From the NCBI GenBank assembly GCA_002347025.1, contig DEAE01000014.1, forward strand, positions 1 through 36,123: a stretch of DNA of 36,123 nt. Reading direction: 5' to 3'. The notes under the pieces are model-generated. The model was given only the letters and a program-made list of their open reading frames with translations, made no database searches and was not told the DNA's origin. The stretch comes from Acidobacteria bacterium UBA2990. Its GTDB lineage: Bacteria > Acidobacteriota > Vicinamibacteria > Vicinamibacterales > UBA8438. Positions 15,539 to 23,905 of this stretch are shown here, piece by piece; the stretch's first letter is position 1, and each line of letters starts with the position of its first letter. The position numbers and the translations under genes are program-made.

Positions 15539-16734
15539 CGGCCTTGTGTATCCGGTTGCGATGCTACCGTTTCCAGTCCATGATCTCTCAGAATTACCAC
15601 GTCCATTCTGGGTCCAAACTTTTCTCGGATGATCCGTGCCACTTCATCGGAGTAGCTGGCTGCCATGATGATGACCGCGTCGACCGGATCGGACTCCAGA
15701 CTGGAAGGAGCTACGATGGGCAGATGGGTCGCTGGTGTGTATTTGCCTTGCTTAAAGGGTGCCGAATCCACCACATACCGGACACGAAGCGTAATATCCG
15801 ACATCGCCATCAGCGTGAAGGCCTGGTGCCCTGCGCCCCATATGGCCACTCGCTTATTGTCGAAGCGTCGGACGAATTGGCTCAGTTTGGCAATTACCTG
15901 CGCTTGGCTGTTTCGAAGCTGTGAGAGGTCCAGGGTCGATCGTTTTCTGACGGTCGCTGAGAGGATGTAGCCGTACCATTCTTCGCTGCATTCGACTATG
16001 TCGAACCCGTTTCGGTTGAGCGTCGTGCTGAGGGTATCGCTGGTGAAGTAGAACAGGTGGTCGGCAGTAAATTCGGAAAATAATTTTCGCCGCATGATCA
16101 TATCGAAATTTGGTACTTCAATTAAGCCTATCCCGTTGGTAGTCAAGTTGTTATAAATCCCTCTCAACATGGCCTGCTGGTCTGGAAGATGCTCTAGGAA
16201 ATTCAGGATGAGGAACGCGTCAAACGGGGCGCCCTTCACCAAGGTGCTTGGGCTATCAATAAATCCTTCTGCAACCTTGAGACTGTTGCTGGCACAGTGC
16301 TCTACCGCGGTTGAGGAGTATTCAAGGCCGTAGGCTTCGACTCCACACTGCTCCAGGATAGACAGATATTCTCCGTTGCCACAACCAACCTCGAGCACCT
16401 TTTTTCCATTAAGGGACTGTGTTTCGACGAATGCACGAAATTGCTTGTGTCGAAACTCTGTCATTTCTCTTGAGATGGCCGCTGCACGAATGACTTCCCG
16501 GAAATAAGATACTGGAGCGTTATCAAGCTGTACCAGGCCGCAGCAGGAGCATTGACGCACTCTCAAATCAATCCCAATGTCGTTCTTGATTGACTCTATG
16601 TCTGGGAGGTATTGGGCAGCCTGTGGCATGTTCCGGTACTCCAACAGTGGGCTCTCGAAAAAGGGGCCAGAACACACTCGGCAGTGGCTTACTGCTTCAA
16701 GTGCCTTGGAGTGATTCTCTGAAGGATTGTTCAT
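15535..16734 (-). CDS. NDP-sugar C-methyltransferase
   Basis: A 399-residue protein with the three-part layout of sugar C-methyltransferases. The N-terminal zinc-binding domain has CRVC at 18-21 and CSCC at 62-65, with the RNMPQAAQYLP segment between. The SAM domain has VLEVGCGNGEY at 113-123 and FLEHLPD further on. The C-terminal domain (about 240-395) includes KRVAIWGAGHQAFTL and YVVDSAPFKQGKYTPATHLP, the C-methyltransferase C-terminal fold. Relatives such as TylC3 and TcaB9 methylate carbon 3 of 4-keto deoxysugars. The neighbours upstream make a CDP-4-keto deoxysugar, so a CDP-activated acceptor is the natural guess. It starts 74 bp after rfbF. Confidence 0.92.
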   Translation of the reverse strand: MNNPSENHSKALEAVSHCRVCSGPFFESPLLEYRNMPQAAQYLPDIESIKNDIGIDLRVRQCSCCGLVQLDNAPVSYFREVIRAAAISREMTEFRHKQFRAFVETQSLNGKKVLEVGCGNGEYLSILEQCGVEAYGLEYSSTAVEHCASNSLKVAEGFIDSPSTLVKGAPFDAFLILNFLEHLPDQQAMLRGIYNNLTTNGIGLIEVPNFDMIMRRKLFSEFTADHLFYFTSDTLSTTLNRNGFDIVECSEEWYGYILSATVRKRSTLDLSQLRNSQAQVIAKLSQFVRRFDNKRVAIWGAGHQAFTLMAMSDITLRVRYVVDSAPFKQGKYTPATHLPIVAPSSLESDPVDAVIIMAASYSDEVARIIREKFGPRMDVVILRDHGLETVASQPDTQGR

Positions 16735-16808
16735 GTTGAGCTAGGAGGCTTTACTGGGAAGGCTATCAGGGTTGGCATGAGTAACAAACAAGGCTGGTAC
16801 TGCTGTTG

Positions 16809-17591
16809 TTACCATGTTTTCCAGGCTGGATTTCCGTCAGCCCAGAGGGACTCCAGAAATTTTAAGTCTCGAAGAGTGTCTACACACTGCCAGAATCCTT
16901 CATGACGAAAGGCAAACAATTCTTGTTCTTCCGCTAGGCGTTCCATCGGTCTATGTTCCCACATGACATCTGAGTCGATATATCTGAGCGCCTCTGGCTC
17001 GACGATGAAAAACCCACCGTTGATCCAGCCTTCTTGGAGCTTGGACTTTTCTTCAAATCGACTGATACGGTCCCCATCGAAATTCAATGCTCCGAAACGG
17101 GCTGGAGACCTCACAGCTGTCAGCGTAACCAACTTTCCGTGACCGCGATGGAAGGCCAACACCTGGTCTAGCGGGACATCGCTGACACCGTCCCCGTAGG
17201 TCAACATGAAGGTCCGATTGCCGATGTGTTGAGCCAGTTGCTTTAGGCGACCGCCTGTCAAGGTTTCCTGGCCGGTATCAATCAGGTGAATCGTCCATGG
17301 CTCTAGCTGGTTGTCAGCATGTGTATTGACCTGTCCATCTTGTAGTGAAATCGTCAAATCACTTGCCAGAGGGCGATAATCGAGAAAACTCCGTTTAATG
17401 TCCCTGCCCTTGTAGCCCAAGGCTAAGATAAATTCTCCAAACCCGTAGCTCCAGTAGTGTTTCATGATGTGCCACAAGAGCGGTCGACCGCCTACCTCAA
17501 CCAGGGGTTTGGGTCGTGTTTCTGTCTGTTCAACTAGGCGCGTGCCTTTTCCGCCGCACAAAATCACTACTGGGATATTTACGTCAGCCAT
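16809..17591 (-). CDS. rfbF: Glucose-1-phosphate cytidylyltransferase
   Basis: A 260-residue nucleotidyltransferase. VVILCGGKGTRL near residue 8 is the signature pyrophosphorylase loop. RPKPLVEVGGRPLLWHIMKHY and LTYGDGVSDV (metal-binding Asp) follow, then NGGFFIVEPE and the C-terminal EGFWQCVDTLRD. These blocks distinguish CTP:glucose-1-phosphate cytidylyltransferases from dTDP- or UDP-forming relatives. It makes CDP-glucose, the first step of the CDP-3,6-dideoxyhexose route. It starts 15 bp after the CDP-glucose dehydratase stop, consistent with one operon. Length is normal for the family (about 257). Confidence 0.95.
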   Translation of the reverse strand: MADVNIPVVILCGGKGTRLVEQTETRPKPLVEVGGRPLLWHIMKHYWSYGFGEFILALGYKGRDIKRSFLDYRPLASDLTISLQDGQVNTHADNQLEPWTIHLIDTGQETLTGGRLKQLAQHIGNRTFMLTYGDGVSDVPLDQVLAFHRGHGKLVTLTAVRSPARFGALNFDGDRISRFEEKSKLQEGWINGGFFIVEPEALRYIDSDVMWEHRPMERLAEEQELFAFRHEGFWQCVDTLRDLKFLESLWADGNPAWKTW

Positions 17592-17606
17592 ATGTCTGTC
17601 AAGTTC

Positions 17607-18614
17607 TTAGTGGCCTGTGGTGGTATTAGAGAAATAGTGCTCGTACCACTTCACAGTCTCTTGTAAACCCGCCTCCAGCGTAAATGTTGGGGACCAACTC
17701 AATAAATTTTTCGCCTTGCTGGCGTCTAAGTGCTGAATCAGAATTTCATTGGAAGCTTCATTGCGCACATTGGGCTTAATATTTAGCCCCATGATGGTAA
17801 CGATCTTTGTGACCAAATCTAGAACAGATACCTGCTGTTCGTTCGAGAAATTGAAGGCTTCACCGAAAAATTCTGGCTGGCTGGCCATTTTTTCGGCCAG
17901 CAGCATATAAGCTGCTGCCCCGTCTTCGACGAAAAAGTAATCGCGAATCGACTTTCCGTCAGAACGGATTTCGGGCGATTCTCCACGTAACAGAGATCGG
18001 ATAGTGCCAGGAACGAGTCGATTCCAATTTAGGTCCCCTCCGCCATAAAAATTACCGCAGCGAGTAATGGTTACGGGGAGTTCGTATGTTTTGGCATACA
18101 TCTGTGCTATCAGATCGGTGCAAGATTTGCTGACATCGTAGGGGTGACGCCCTTCGAGCGGTGTTGTTTCTGAATAAGGCAAGACCTCTTGAGCGCCATA
18201 AGCTTTGTCAGAGGAAGCTAGGACAATTTGCTGGACTGTTGAACTACGCCTGCAGGCCTCGAGTAGGGCCCAGGTTCCACGAATGTTTGTGTCTAGTGTT
18301 GAAACTGGATTTCGATTGGCAACGCCCACAATCGTTTGGGCCGCTAGGTGCATGACCGTCGCCACCTCGTACTCGCCGAGTGTTCGCTCCAAGAGTTCTT
18401 GGTCTCGAACGTCACCACGAACCACCCGGACCTGTTCGAGGAGTGTGGTTGACACAAGCTCTGACTGAGGAATCCAATCGCGCACCAGGCACACTGGCTC
18501 AGCACCGTGAGTGATTAAGCGCCGTATTAGCCAACTGCCCACTAGGCCGGTGGCTCCAGTGACGAAAACTGGTCGGTCTTGCCAAAATGAAGACAAAGAA
18601 TTACTCCCAAGCAT
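17607..18614 (-). CDS. rfbG: CDP-glucose 4,6-dehydratase
   Basis: A 335-residue extended SDR. The NAD-binding motif GATGLVG is at 20-26. ASSDKAYG at 133-140 and YDVSK with Tyr159/Lys163 give the catalytic residues, and SSDKAYG is typical of CDP-glucose 4,6-dehydratases. It converts CDP-glucose to CDP-4-keto-6-deoxyglucose. I chose the ATG at 18614, preceded by AAAGG and overlapping the end of the reductase gene by 14 bp. The frame is open to 18650, but that start would add twelve residues not expected in the family. Family length is about 350-360, so this is at the short end. Confidence 0.94.
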   Translation of the reverse strand: MLGSNSLSSFWQDRPVFVTGATGLVGSWLIRRLITHGAEPVCLVRDWIPQSELVSTTLLEQVRVVRGDVRDQELLERTLGEYEVATVMHLAAQTIVGVANRNPVSTLDTNIRGTWALLEACRRSSTVQQIVLASSDKAYGAQEVLPYSETTPLEGRHPYDVSKSCTDLIAQMYAKTYELPVTITRCGNFYGGGDLNWNRLVPGTIRSLLRGESPEIRSDGKSIRDYFFVEDGAAAYMLLAEKMASQPEFFGEAFNFSNEQQVSVLDLVTKIVTIMGLNIKPNVRNEASNEILIQHLDASKAKNLLSWSPTFTLEAGLQETVKWYEHYFSNTTTGH

Positions 18615-19356
18615 CAATGTTGATTGCCTTTTGGGCAATCCCCCGCGCACGCAAATCCTGAGATACTGTATCTAACATTGCTGGAGGTCCAGCTATGTAA
18701 TAAGTCGCTTCCAACGGCCTCGGTATCCGGGGCCAGGCGGAGGCTACCGATACCCGGCCTTGGTGTTCGTGTTGGCCTGGCAAGTCTTCGGCCGCTTTGT
18801 TTTCGTGTCCTCGCTCGATGAAGAAGCATACGTCCAATGCAGGAACTCGTTCCATGCAGTCAAGAATTGATTCCTTGTAGATCAGCAAATCTCTGGTTCG
18901 AGCACCGTATGTGAGGTGGACCCTCTGGCCATTGGGCTGAAGCCTTTCCAGAAAGCCAATGAAGGCTGTAATACCTGTTCCGCCGGCCAATATAACGACA
19001 TCGGTACTAGCGTCTACCAGGAATTTGCCATATGGCATCTTGACCCAGACCTCACCCCCCTCCACTAGTTCTTTCTCCATCCTTGTCGTGAAGCGACCTT
19101 GGACTGAGTAGGAAATGCGAATCCGGTTTCTCTCCGTTGGCGGACTTGCGATAGAGAATGCGCGAGAATCTGGCCAGAACCCAGTTGGGTCATAAGAGTC
19201 GATGGCCAGGTGTAGGAATTGACCAGGGTGGAACCGTGGGACTCTACGCGAAGGTCGGAGCACGACTGTATGCACATGGTCGCCATGATCCAGAAGCTGC
19301 TCCACCTGGCAGGAAAACTTTTGTGTCACTGCCATACTGTCATGGAGTATGAACAT
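18601..19356 (-). CDS. Ferredoxin-NADP reductase-type flavoprotein, E3-like partner of RfbH without the 2Fe-2S domain
   Basis: A 251-residue FAD/NAD reductase. PGQFLHL and SRAFSIAS (64-71) form the FAD-binding barrel, GGTGIT at 125-130 begins the NAD-binding domain, and YYIAGPPAM is the C-terminal nucleotide motif. In Yersinia and Salmonella the partner of the 3-dehydrase (AscD/DdhD, E3) is about 330 residues with a plant-type 2Fe-2S ferredoxin domain at the N-terminus. This protein has none: there is no cysteine cluster and no room for one, because the gene starts 15 bp after the rfbH stop. It sits between rfbH and rfbG, so its role as electron donor for the 3-deoxygenation is well supported by context. 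An extra ferredoxin may be required. Confidence 0.85.
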   Translation of the reverse strand: MFILHDSMAVTQKFSCQVEQLLDHGDHVHTVVLRPSRRVPRFHPGQFLHLAIDSYDPTGFWPDSRAFSIASPPTERNRIRISYSVQGRFTTRMEKELVEGGEVWVKMPYGKFLVDASTDVVILAGGTGITAFIGFLERLQPNGQRVHLTYGARTRDLLIYKESILDCMERVPALDVCFFIERGHENKAAEDLPGQHEHQGRVSVASAWPRIPRPLEATYYIAGPPAMLDTVSQDLRARGIAQKAINIDAWE

Positions 19357-19371
19357 TCCCGGGCGCGATCA

Positions 19372-20724
19372 CTAGACCCGATCTCCATTCATGAATTTTG
19401 CGACAACATCTGCCACGTAATCGAATTGGGCTTGACTCAGCCCAGGATAGACTCCGATGAAGAGCGAGTTGTTCATCACTGTATCGGTGTTGTCCAGATT
19501 TCGTACGACGCGATGAGGACAGGCTTCAAATGCAGGATGTCTGATCAAATTCCCGCTAAATAGCCCGCGTGTTTCGATGCGGTGAGTTTCCAGAAATCTG
19601 GAAAATTCGTTACGGGTGAATCCGGCATTGTTCTGCACAGTGATAGCAAAACCAAACCAGGATGGATCAGAATGCGGTGTAGGTTTCGGGAGTAAGAGTC
19701 GGTCTTCGTACGGGGTAAAAATTTCCATCAATTGGTTGAAATTCTTGCGCCGTTTAGCAATAAAAGTGTCGAGTTTTTCGAGTTGTGCGCAACCGATCGC
19801 TGCTTGCATATCAGTGACTTTTAGGTTGTAGCCGATGTGGCTGTAAACGTATTTGTGATCGTAGCCATGTGGCAGGGAACCAAATTGTTGGCTAAACCGC
19901 GTCCCACAGGTATTACTTTCCCCACCAGCGCAATAGCAATCTCTTCCCCAATCTCTGATGGAATTGGCGATCCCGGCTAAGAGATCGTTATCGGTGACGA
20001 CACACCCGCCCTCGCCCATTGTGATGTGGTGGGCCGGGTAAAAGGATATTGTCCCAAAGTCACCGGTCGTAGCTGTCAATTGGCCGTGATATCGAGACCC
20101 TAGAGCGTCGCAGTTGTCCTCAATCAACCACAGGTCGTGTCTTTTGGCCAAGTCGCTAGCCACATCTAAATCAAATGGCACACCAAGCGTATGTGCCATC
20201 ATTATTGCGCGGGTTTTAGGGCTGATTGCATCTGCCAGTTGCTCTGAGATCGCTGTGTAGTCTCCAAGGTTGACATCCACAAACACTGGTATCAAATTAT
20301 TCTGGAGTATCGGAGAGACAGTTGTGGGAAAAGCCGCTGCGACGGTTACAACTTCGTCTCCAGGCTTCAATCGTTGTATACCAAGCTTTGCCGAAGTGAG
20401 GGCGGTTAGGGCTACCAGGTTGGCTGAGGACCCCGAATTCACTAGCGCCGCATTCGACAGGCCTAGGTAATCTGCGAATTCAGCTTCAAATTGTTCTGCA
20501 AAGCGGTTTGCAGTTAGGAAGAAATCCAAACTGGCATCAACGAGACTACAGAGTTCTTCTGCATCAAACACTCGGCCAGCGTAATGCACTAGATCGTGTC
20601 CTGGGTTAAAGGTCTGGCTTGAAAATTTTTCTTGGTGGTACTGGCGAACAAGATTGGCGATTTGTTCTCTAAGAGCTTCAGGGCTAGGCACTTGTTCTCC
20701 CGTTGACAGTTGAGCGATCAGCAA
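19372..20724 (-). CDS. rfbH: CDP-4-keto-6-deoxyglucose 3-dehydrase (E1)
   Basis: A PMP-dependent, iron-sulfur-containing member of the DegT/aminotransferase fold, 450 residues. Two hallmarks are visible. His232 in SFYPAHHITMGEGG stands where aminotransferases have the PLP lysine. Cys205, Cys263, Cys265 and Cys273 have exactly the C-X57-C-X1-C-X7-C spacing of the E1 2Fe-2S site. It removes the C3 hydroxyl of CDP-4-keto-6-deoxyglucose together with the reductase. The start is uncertain: TTG at 20724 is the longest, with no Shine-Dalgarno, and GTG at 20691 is possible. The length fits the family (about 437). It heads the minus-strand array. Confidence 0.96.
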   Translation of the reverse strand: MLIAQLSTGEQVPSPEALREQIANLVRQYHQEKFSSQTFNPGHDLVHYAGRVFDAEELCSLVDASLDFFLTANRFAEQFEAEFADYLGLSNAALVNSGSSANLVALTALTSAKLGIQRLKPGDEVVTVAAAFPTTVSPILQNNLIPVFVDVNLGDYTAISEQLADAISPKTRAIMMAHTLGVPFDLDVASDLAKRHDLWLIEDNCDALGSRYHGQLTATTGDFGTISFYPAHHITMGEGGCVVTDNDLLAGIANSIRDWGRDCYCAGGESNTCGTRFSQQFGSLPHGYDHKYVYSHIGYNLKVTDMQAAIGCAQLEKLDTFIAKRRKNFNQLMEIFTPYEDRLLLPKPTPHSDPSWFGFAITVQNNAGFTRNEFSRFLETHRIETRGLFSGNLIRHPAFEACPHRVVRNLDNTDTVMNNSLFIGVYPGLSQAQFDYVADVVAKFMNGDRV

Positions 20725-21285
20725 GGCAAATCTGAGATGAGCGTTGAGCAGGCTACGGTTGTCAGAAGCGCTGCTTCGAGTAGTTCACATCCGAAGAATC
20801 TAACGATGTTCCTGGTTGAAGTCCATTTGCAGTTTAGAAGGAAGCTCTCGCCTCCTCTTAATCTTGCTACATCATACTGTGGCCGTGGCTGGTATTATCG
20901 CGGGACGTCAACATGAAGGCCTCTTATTGGACAATCTGAGGCTTAGGCAGGTTCGGCGTGTCAAAGAATCCTGGCCTGGTGCCAGGGTTGAGTAAAGGCC
21001 ATACATGGCGATGGCGGCTTTGGTCGTATTTCTGATCCATATGGCAGGGCTGTCGTGTCGGTGTGCCAAGCGTACTGGATGACTAGGGACCTGGATCGCG
21101 GCAACTGATGTTTCGGAAAAGGCGTTGTAAGGTATTCCCCTCGCTTTGATCGGAGCAAGGTGGCCTGGGGTTGTTGCTAAGGACGGCGTCTGGATAGATG
21201 AGCCGGCGTTTTAGGATCGCGACCACCGCCGGACATACGGAGTATGCAGGGGAAACAGTCTTTGCCAGTGTAGCCGGAGAATTTC
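20725..21285. promoter_or_regulatory. Divergent intergenic region between rfbH and the YfhO-like gene
   Basis: A 560 bp divergent gap that should hold promoters for the sugar array (minus) and the membrane-protein gene (plus). A minus-strand AGGAGG occurs around 20845-20860 but is followed by only an eight-codon frame, far from the rfbH start, and may reflect a leader. The 66-codon frame at 20961-21158 has no known content. I could not fix promoter elements. Confidence 0.45.
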
Positions 21286-23760
21286 ATGTTAGGGAATGAG
21301 GCGTTCTCCGGTTTCTATCGATACGCGACCACGTTGGCGCTCGGATTCTTGGCAGCCGTCATTAGCCTGCCATTGTGGTCGACCCTGCCTTTAGGCACCG
21401 AGATGATTTGGGGGCCAGACGCGATTGGCCACCTTGCGGTAGAAGCCACCACTCGGCGGGCGCTGTCGGCTGGACAGTTGCCGCACTGGAATCCTAACAA
21501 CTACGGTGGGATGCCAGGTCTCGCTGATGTTCAGAATCAGACCTTGTATCCCCCTCTTCTATTGTTGCGCTGGTTGCCTGTCGCCCAGTTCTTCTCTTGG
21601 GGGATTGTTTTCCACTTGTGGGTTGCCGGAGCTGGGGTCTTCCTGCTTTGTCGGCAACTTGGCATAGCTCGTGCGGCTGCCACAGCTGGTGCTATCGGGT
21701 TCGCGCTTTGTGGGAGTCTCCCGTATCGAATTGAAGCAGGTCACTTCAGTGTGTTGCACACCGCCAGTTGGATTCCTTTTGCTCTAGCGCTGACCGTTCG
21801 GTCTGTGGCGAGTTGCCGGAATTTACCGCACCCAGGTTTGGTTGTGGTGATGGCGCTACAGTTTTTGTCTGGCAATCCACAAATTATCGTGTACACCGGG
21901 GTCTGCGTCGCCACCTATTACCTCTTTTCGATGGTCTTGCCGAGTCGTGGCGATCGCCAGGCTTCAGCCACCGTCCTGTGCCGACAATTTATAGCCCTGA
22001 TTGGACTCGCTGGTGGCTTGGCCGCATTCCAGTTGCTGCCGACGGCACGCTTCGTCCAGCAGTCTGGCCGCCTTATGGGATTGAGCTACGAGGATGCCAT
22101 CAAGGGGTCACTAACTTGGTTCGACACATTCAATGTCTTTTTCCCTTTTCCCAATCCTGGTCCCAACAGTGCATTGTTCGTTGGGGTCGGGCTGGTGGCG
22201 TTTGTACCTCTTGCAGTGTGCTTCAGGGAGCAGAGACGGCATGCGCTCTTTCTGTTTTTGATGTCCACCATCGCGCTCTTCCTGGCCCTAGGAGATGCTC
22301 TGCCGCTCTATCAATTGCACCACGCGGTTCTGCCGTCATTTCGGATTCCGATACGTCTGCTCTTCTTTTGGTCTCTTGGTATCACCGTCCTTGGGGCCAT
22401 GGGCCTCGATGTGGTTCTGAGACGTAAGGACAATCAGCAAGGTTTAGTGGGGAGGCTGTTGCCATGGCTACCCACATTCGTGGTGATTCTGGCGTCGGTG
22501 ACTACGGTTGTGTTGGTCTTGCCAAGAGGTGGTCCAGTTGCTACCGCCGGAACATTCCTGGGCACCCCGTTTTGGTTAGCTGGGTTGGCAACAGTGACGG
22601 TGGTGGTAACTGGTCTCACCGCTCAGCGACAGGTTCGCTCGGCGGTTGGATTTCTTGTCGTGGCTTTGCTCGTCTGCGAAGGTGTGGTTTTCACTGGGCG
22701 GGCGGTTACCCAAAATTCTCCCAACGACGTCGAAGCGATATCGGCATTAGACCGCCGCACCTCCGGGCGAGTGATGACGTTCTGTGAGGGAGCTCTCTCG
22801 GTCACGGATGTACTGCTGGCCGGGGTCCCGACGGTGGCTGGAGCTGGGCCGCTTAATTTGGCGTCTTACAGTCGGTTTTTATCGCTCATGAATGATGCTC
22901 CCTTTGGACAAGGGAATATGCAAAGCGCCAGACCGCGGAACGACCTGCTCAATCTACTTAATGTCACGCATGTCTTTACCTGCGAACCAATGGACGATCC
23001 TGGTTTCTATTCCGTGGGCCAGTTCGGTCCGATTTGGGTCTACAAGAATTTGAACGTGAAACCTCGGGCCTGGTTAAGCTGTCAGGCCGACCCGTTACCG
23101 GCTGGCGTTGTTGTGACCCGGTTGTTTGAACATCTCTATGATCCGCAGGGACGGCTTATCCCGCGTCCACCACCAGTGCATGTGACTTGGATCGAGTCCC
23201 TCGGTCCTGCTGCCCGCAGGGGAAAGGAAATGCATTATGGACTGGGAAGTGGTCGCTATGTGGAAGGGACCCGCTGGATTTACGACTTGGTGAATCAGAA
23301 TCCAGACAACGTCTTGCAACTTCTGGCGGATGAGGCGGTGGTTGAGACAAACCGTATCCACCCTGATGGCACTACTGACCGACGCGCGGACTCTGGGATG
23401 GCCACGGCCACAGCGTTTGCGTCAGCACCACCATCGATTCTGGTTGGTGGAGACCACTGTGATGTCCAGGGAAATGTGGTTGTCGAAGCAGCGGATCGAC
23501 CTGATGGGGTCATGCGGTTACTGACTGAAACCGCAACCGGAGGATTGGTGTTTTTGAGCGAACCGTATTATCCGGAACGGGAGGGTTGGCTCGATGGCTT
23601 GCCAGTTCGCATCGAACGTGCCGATCTCGCCTTCTCAGCAGTAGCCGTCCCTCCGGGGCGACATGTGATTGAGCTCCGCTATGTTCCCAGAGCCTTCTAC
23701 TGGGGAATGTTCTTGACGGTGCTGACTGCCGCTGTGTGGTTGTGGATGATCCGGGGGTAG
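21286..23760 (+). CDS. YfhO-like multi-pass membrane protein
   Basis: An 824-residue protein with an ATG preceded by GGAG. About a dozen hydrophobic helices occupy residues 15-480, followed by a soluble region of about 300 residues and a final helix near 805-820. GPDAIGHLA, PHWNPNNYGGMPGL and QTLYPPLLLLRWLP in the first extracytoplasmic loop are the conserved features of the YfhO family. YfhO-like proteins resemble GT-C glycosyltransferases with a catalytic-type first loop, and some are implicated in adding sugars to teichoic acids in Firmicutes. The role in Gram-negative acidobacteria is not established. Being divergent from the dideoxysugar array, it might act on a polyprenyl-linked product of that locus. 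That is inference only. Confidence 0.88.
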   Translation: MLGNEAFSGFYRYATTLALGFLAAVISLPLWSTLPLGTEMIWGPDAIGHLAVEATTRRALSAGQLPHWNPNNYGGMPGLADVQNQTLYPPLLLLRWLPVAQFFSWGIVFHLWVAGAGVFLLCRQLGIARAAATAGAIGFALCGSLPYRIEAGHFSVLHTASWIPFALALTVRSVASCRNLPHPGLVVVMALQFLSGNPQIIVYTGVCVATYYLFSMVLPSRGDRQASATVLCRQFIALIGLAGGLAAFQLLPTARFVQQSGRLMGLSYEDAIKGSLTWFDTFNVFFPFPNPGPNSALFVGVGLVAFVPLAVCFREQRRHALFLFLMSTIALFLALGDALPLYQLHHAVLPSFRIPIRLLFFWSLGITVLGAMGLDVVLRRKDNQQGLVGRLLPWLPTFVVILASVTTVVLVLPRGGPVATAGTFLGTPFWLAGLATVTVVVTGLTAQRQVRSAVGFLVVALLVCEGVVFTGRAVTQNSPNDVEAISALDRRTSGRVMTFCEGALSVTDVLLAGVPTVAGAGPLNLASYSRFLSLMNDAPFGQGNMQSARPRNDLLNLLNVTHVFTCEPMDDPGFYSVGQFGPIWVYKNLNVKPRAWLSCQADPLPAGVVVTRLFEHLYDPQGRLIPRPPPVHVTWIESLGPAARRGKEMHYGLGSGRYVEGTRWIYDLVNQNPDNVLQLLADEAVVETNRIHPDGTTDRRADSGMATATAFASAPPSILVGGDHCDVQGNVVVEAADRPDGVMRLLTETATGGLVFLSEPYYPEREGWLDGLPVRIERADLAFSAVAVPPGRHVIELRYVPRAFYWGMFLTVLTAAVWLWMIRG

Positions 23761-23905
23761 GGTAGGGGGTGGCTGGAGAATGCGGAGGTTGCGTGCTATT
23801 TCAGCAAGAGATACGTCGTGTCGGTATACCGACCCTGATCACTTTTCATTTATCGGGAGACACACGTGCCGTCGACTGGTGTTTCGTAAACCCGGTTTCC
23901 TCAGG

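Noticed and set aside
20961..21158. A 65-codon minus-strand frame in the rfbH divergent gap
   Set aside because: No ribosome binding site or family pattern. It lies where promoters are expected.
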